Shown here: positions 58,871 to 62,000 of the stretch, piece after piece | How positions within the stretch are numbered: the stretch's first letter is position 1 | Layout of the letters: each line of letters starts with the position of its first letter | Position numbers and translations under genes: made by a program | Source: Phoronis australis | Lineage: Eukaryota > Phoronida > Phoronidae | Length of the DNA: 62,000 bases | Reading direction: 5' to 3' | Assembly (NCBI GenBank): GCA_002633005.1 | Contig: NMRA01000022.1 | Span: forward strand, 1,652,502 to 1,714,501 | Notes under the pieces: model-generated | The model's input: the letters and a program-made list of their open reading frames with translations, nothing else | The model's database searches: none | Told to the model about the DNA's origin: nothing

Positions 58871-59604
58871 CATGTATGACCCGCCCTGGTGCATAGCAAG
58901 TTTCATTACACTAACTTGGTTTGAAGAAAATCTAAGTCATGATATTATGATACTGTGTGGCAGTGACCTACATGTAAATGTAACAGCAGGTCTAACTTGA
59001 AAGTGCAGGTGAATGTTTTGTGCAAAATATTTGTTTTTATCAATATATAATTTTCCTAATTAATTTTATATCTGGAAGCGGCTGATGAAATAGTAAGACG
59101 GCTTGTTTATGATAATGAGTGATCACAGTGGCAAATGTGTGTATTCAGCCTAATTTATTGAATTTAAGACTGCGCTTCACTCTGTTTTGCGGGCCAAACT
59201 ATTGGGCCTTTGTTTTCATAAAATCTATCTCATACTATCGTGCCAGAAGTAAAAATTCTATTTTGCTTGCCACAAACCATGGAAATGAGCTGGAAATAAT
59301 AAGCTTTCAAAACAAACTCGCTCACTAAACATAAAATGGTTAAATACCGAGGACATCTTAACTCATAGGCCAAGGAAAGTTTTATTTTTATAGTGGGCCG
59401 GTAAATGTTGAGTGATATGAAGTTAATATTTGCAGCCGATGGGGTGCGAGGGGTGCGAGTGCACTCCCCGCAGTTTAGACCCCTTGCTCTATCCAGACTA
59501 GCTGCAGTTTTGTTTCTCCATTTTTGCTGACTAATGGGGGGTTGCATTTATATATTGCAACACTTGACAGAAGCACAGTAATTATTCATGGATATATTTA
59601 GTCA
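58871..59604. other. No gene recognised
   Basis: AT-rich after the minisatellite. Only short frames. Confidence 0.5.
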
Positions 59605-59689
59605 TTGTTTTTCTTCATAACTGATCCTTTGCAAATTTCAAGTTGTTTTAGTGACGGTAACATTAAGAAACCGTGCTCGTGTCGCGGGC

Positions 59690-59989
59690 CTATTCCCGCC
59701 ATAATTCAGGCATATGATAATAACCCCTGGACTTCTCGGAGTCGTCGAAAGCTAAAAAGACTAAGAGTGTTTTGGCGAGAATATGGATTTTGTACTCTGG
59801 AACGTCTTCACGTATTATTTTTACGGATTTAATTACTTCTTGGATTGGAACTAAACCATCAAACTCTCTTGTTTTTTCGAGCGTTTTGCTGCTTTTGCCG
59901 GGTATGAACGGAGATCGCCCAGAATTCCGCACACAAAACGCCGTCGCGATTCCCGCTTTGGCATCAACCCACCTAGCTGTTAAAACCAA
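59690..59989 (-). CDS. Candidate terminal exon, unrecognised protein
   Basis: A minus-strand frame opens directly after a strong acceptor (ACATTTTTGTTCAG) and runs 99 codons to TAG at 59690-59692. The product is charged and plausible for a folded domain, containing RWVDAKAGIATAFCVRN, KSSKTLEKTREFDGL, IQEVIKSVKIIREDVPEYK and a C-terminus SEKSRGYYHMPELWRE. It has no internal ATG near its start, consistent with an internal or last exon. Two overlapping plus-strand frames (59605-59832, 59772-59993) are also open because the segment is CpG-rich, which lowers confidence. I do not recognise the family. Confidence 0.3.
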   Translation of the reverse strand: MVLTARWVDAKAGIATAFCVRNSGRSPFIPGKSSKTLEKTREFDGLVPIQEVIKSVKIIREDVPEYKIHILAKTLLVFLAFDDSEKSRGYYHMPELWRE

Positions 59990-60913
59990 CTGAACAAAAA
60001 TGTTCGTAGGGTTGTTGCAATATGTTTGGTCGCAAACGTAAGTTCACATCAGGAACGTCTCACCAAGGAAAAAACGCGGGAAATTGTATGTTGGACACAA
60101 ATGTGCCACCAAACTGCCCCTCACATTTTAATACATGGAGAGTTCAGCCCTCGAAGATATTTTGAGAGGCACAACTCGAAAAATAAAGCAACACCACGAT
60201 TTTTTTTTTAACATTTCGATGAAACTAAGTGGAATGAAGTGACTGCAAGGCGGGGCCTACCCTATTTTACCTCTAGCTTGCGCAATGATTTGTAGCATTA
60301 GACATTTACTATGACCACGACTTGCAACGAACACCAACCGGTCTTCGTTATAGCTTGTGACCAAAGGCGTCGGATAAAATAACACCTGTGATCAGTCTCC
60401 AAAAGTTGAGTTGCCACGGTGCGTCATTTTATTTGCCGACACTGAGGGCTCCAATCAGAAATTATGAATTGTCGGTTCTTTCCAAGCTCTTGAAAATCAC
60501 GTTTCCTTAGACTAAGAAGCAATTTCAAACAGGGAGTCCGTGGTGGTCCTAGTTTCAAACTGATTTCGTAACGCCATGTGTTCGAAGCCAAAAACTATTT
60601 TTTTGAGTGAAGTTGGGTTTATAGTAGGTTTTTAAAGCGACTTAAAAGTCGTATTTTGAACGAATTGAACTGGAGGTGCGATAGAGACGATTGACGCTAG
60701 TGACAATCCCACAGAGCCCACCTAGTTTTTTCAGTTTATTCTCAAATACATGTATGGTTTGCGCGGTTACGATATTAACATAATGCGGAAACTAACAAAT
60801 TATTGTAGGAATCAGGGTGATGTATTTCGTATCAGGAGCTGACTCATACGACGTCGTGAAAGTGAAATGCGCGTGAAACGTTTTCGTAGATGACGCTTTG
60901 AATATCTCGAGAA

Positions 60914-60968
60914 ATGGAGTTCTTCTTTGGTACTGTAATTATTGGTCTTACTTGGTGTTCATTTTCGG
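60914..60968 (+). CDS. Candidate first exon encoding a signal peptide
   Basis: The ATG at 60914 has a strong context (GAAATGG) with an in-frame TGA at 60899. Eighteen codons (MEFFFGTVIIGLTWCSFS) end at a G|GTAAGA donor in phase 1. The sequence reads as a classic secretory signal peptide: short N-region, hydrophobic core, and small residues before a phase-1 junction, the usual arrangement in secreted or receptor genes. The next exon is not visible before 62000, so the gene would continue outside the window. It could be a chance match. Confidence 0.38.
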
Positions 60969-62000
60969 GTAAGATGTAAAGTAAAATGCTAATTCAATGT
61001 TACAAATTTGTGAGTCGGGTCCTGCGGGACCGCACACCCGGAATATACATGTTTGTCAAGTATCTAAGCAGTCTTTCAGAATCTCGTGGATTGTCCGTGG
61101 TTCGGTTAGACGGTGACCACCGTCTCTAGTGGCCACAGTAGAGACGGAAGCTTATTTCGGCGAATAGGGCCGTCCCGGATTACACGGTGATAAAATTTTC
61201 CTTTGTCCCAGTGATAAGAAAGCGCGTGATCTCGGGCAATTTTCGTGTATAATGTCGGGAAGGAGAAGTATTTCACATCACACATCCACGGGTATTTCAA
61301 TGTCCAGTTTATCAAACTTTCTCATGTCGGAGTTGCTGCTCACAGCCCAGCAGTGTAATATTTCTTTGGCATTTGGAGGACGAATGGAGTAATGCAACAG
61401 AGAAAAACTTGTAAAGAATCAGACAACCACAAATAACATGTGAAACAGCGAGATTAGAGTGTCTGTGAAATCCAGGATGGCTCCGATCTCACACTGATGG
61501 AAACATCAGTCTAGTTGTTTACATAGTGCCTTTTGCGCATAGAGGGACACCTTAGGAGACCGTCGATGTCTTTAATTCCTTTCAACTCAAACAAATAAGT
61601 CCCGTAACCAAATTTTTTTTCTTCGAGCATTCTTTCGCCTTTTTAACACTGCGCTCACTCCTGGCAGGTGCGGTAAAAATATGAACGCGCGCTGTGTAAA
61701 TATAGCGTTGCCAATCTGGGCAAGGTGAGCACTAGCCCGGCAGCCAGCTAGCTGTATGAAGAATATCGTCAAATACACTAGGCACCACTGTGTGTTCAGC
61801 GCCGACAGACCTCAAAATTGCGCACAACCCTGGTAGTATATTTAGTATACAGCTTTGCGCCAAGGCTAGGTGAGCACTGTCTACGGTCCGATTCGCTTTG
61901 GAAAATGTGTCGTGATTTTTATTCAATTTATAGGAAAACCAGCATTGTATCTGTCATGTATTCATAAACCCTATCTTGAAAGGTTTACAAAACAATCGAC
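60969..62000. other. Region after the candidate signal-peptide exon
   Basis: No continuing exon was identified. It holds the foldback-related sequence at 61106-61147 and the inverted dispersed repeat at 61741-61870. Confidence 0.4.
61741..61870 (-). repeat. Dispersed family, inverted copy
   Basis: The reverse complement reads CCTAGCCTTGGCGCAAAGCT, GTATACTAAATATAC, an unrelated ~55 bases, then GTGTATTTGACGATATTCTT and CATACAGCTAGCTGGCTG. Confidence 0.5.

Overview
The window looks like a bilaterian animal genome, most likely a marine invertebrate. The evidence is GT-AG introns up to 7.5 kb, a nuclear-type tRNA-Leu with eukaryotic internal promoter boxes, abundant MITE-like and tRNA-derived repeats, minisatellites, non-LTR retrotransposon relics, and one clearly recognisable metazoan gene. 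I cannot name the species. There is one sequencing gap (25152-25888) and two isolated unknown bases (21754, 22434). Most long open frames are chance frames in AT-rich or repetitive DNA.

The only protein gene I can reconstruct fully is TMEM198 on the + strand. It has five coding exons at 39514-39730, 47294-47782, 48412-48501, 50389-50531 and 52896-53033. All junctions are GT-AG, the phases agree, and the joined frame gives 358 residues with seven predicted membrane spans. An acceptor at 39417 shows that the first coding exon also carries 5' UTR, so one or more non-coding exons lie upstream, possibly at about 26.5 kb. A 28-codon upstream ORF ends two bases before the start codon. The only confident RNA gene is a minus-strand tRNA-Leu(UAG) at 22684-22763.

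Several isolated pieces look like single exons of other genes and are reported with low to moderate confidence. They are a basic coiled-coil exon (12483-12690, minus), a signal-peptide first exon (60914-60968, plus), a signal-anchor exon (4317-4451, minus), and open frames at 59690-59989 (minus), 6048-6245 (minus), 23173-23592 (plus) and 28642-28821 (plus).

The rest is repeat-rich. 0-4 kb holds a promoter-like ETS/YY1/NRF1 motif cluster and an acidic-repeat duplication. 9-11 kb holds a reverse-transcriptase relic and a 532-bp terminal-inverted-repeat (TIR) element. 13.7-15.2 kb holds two arrays of one 16-bp satellite separated by 1.1 kb. 17.4-18.7 kb holds a 78-bp duplication and a ~960-bp TIR element. 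19-22 kb holds members of two short inverted-repeat families and a TG/CA palindrome. 25 kb is an assembly gap inside a 184-bp tandem repeat. TMEM198 introns 3 and 4 carry a MITE and a foldback element with a tRNA-like core. Downstream of TMEM198, 55.7-58.9 kb is a minisatellite with a 760-bp higher-order repeat, and about 24 of its units each carry a near-consensus CTCF-like motif in one orientation. I regard that array as the most interesting feature of the window.
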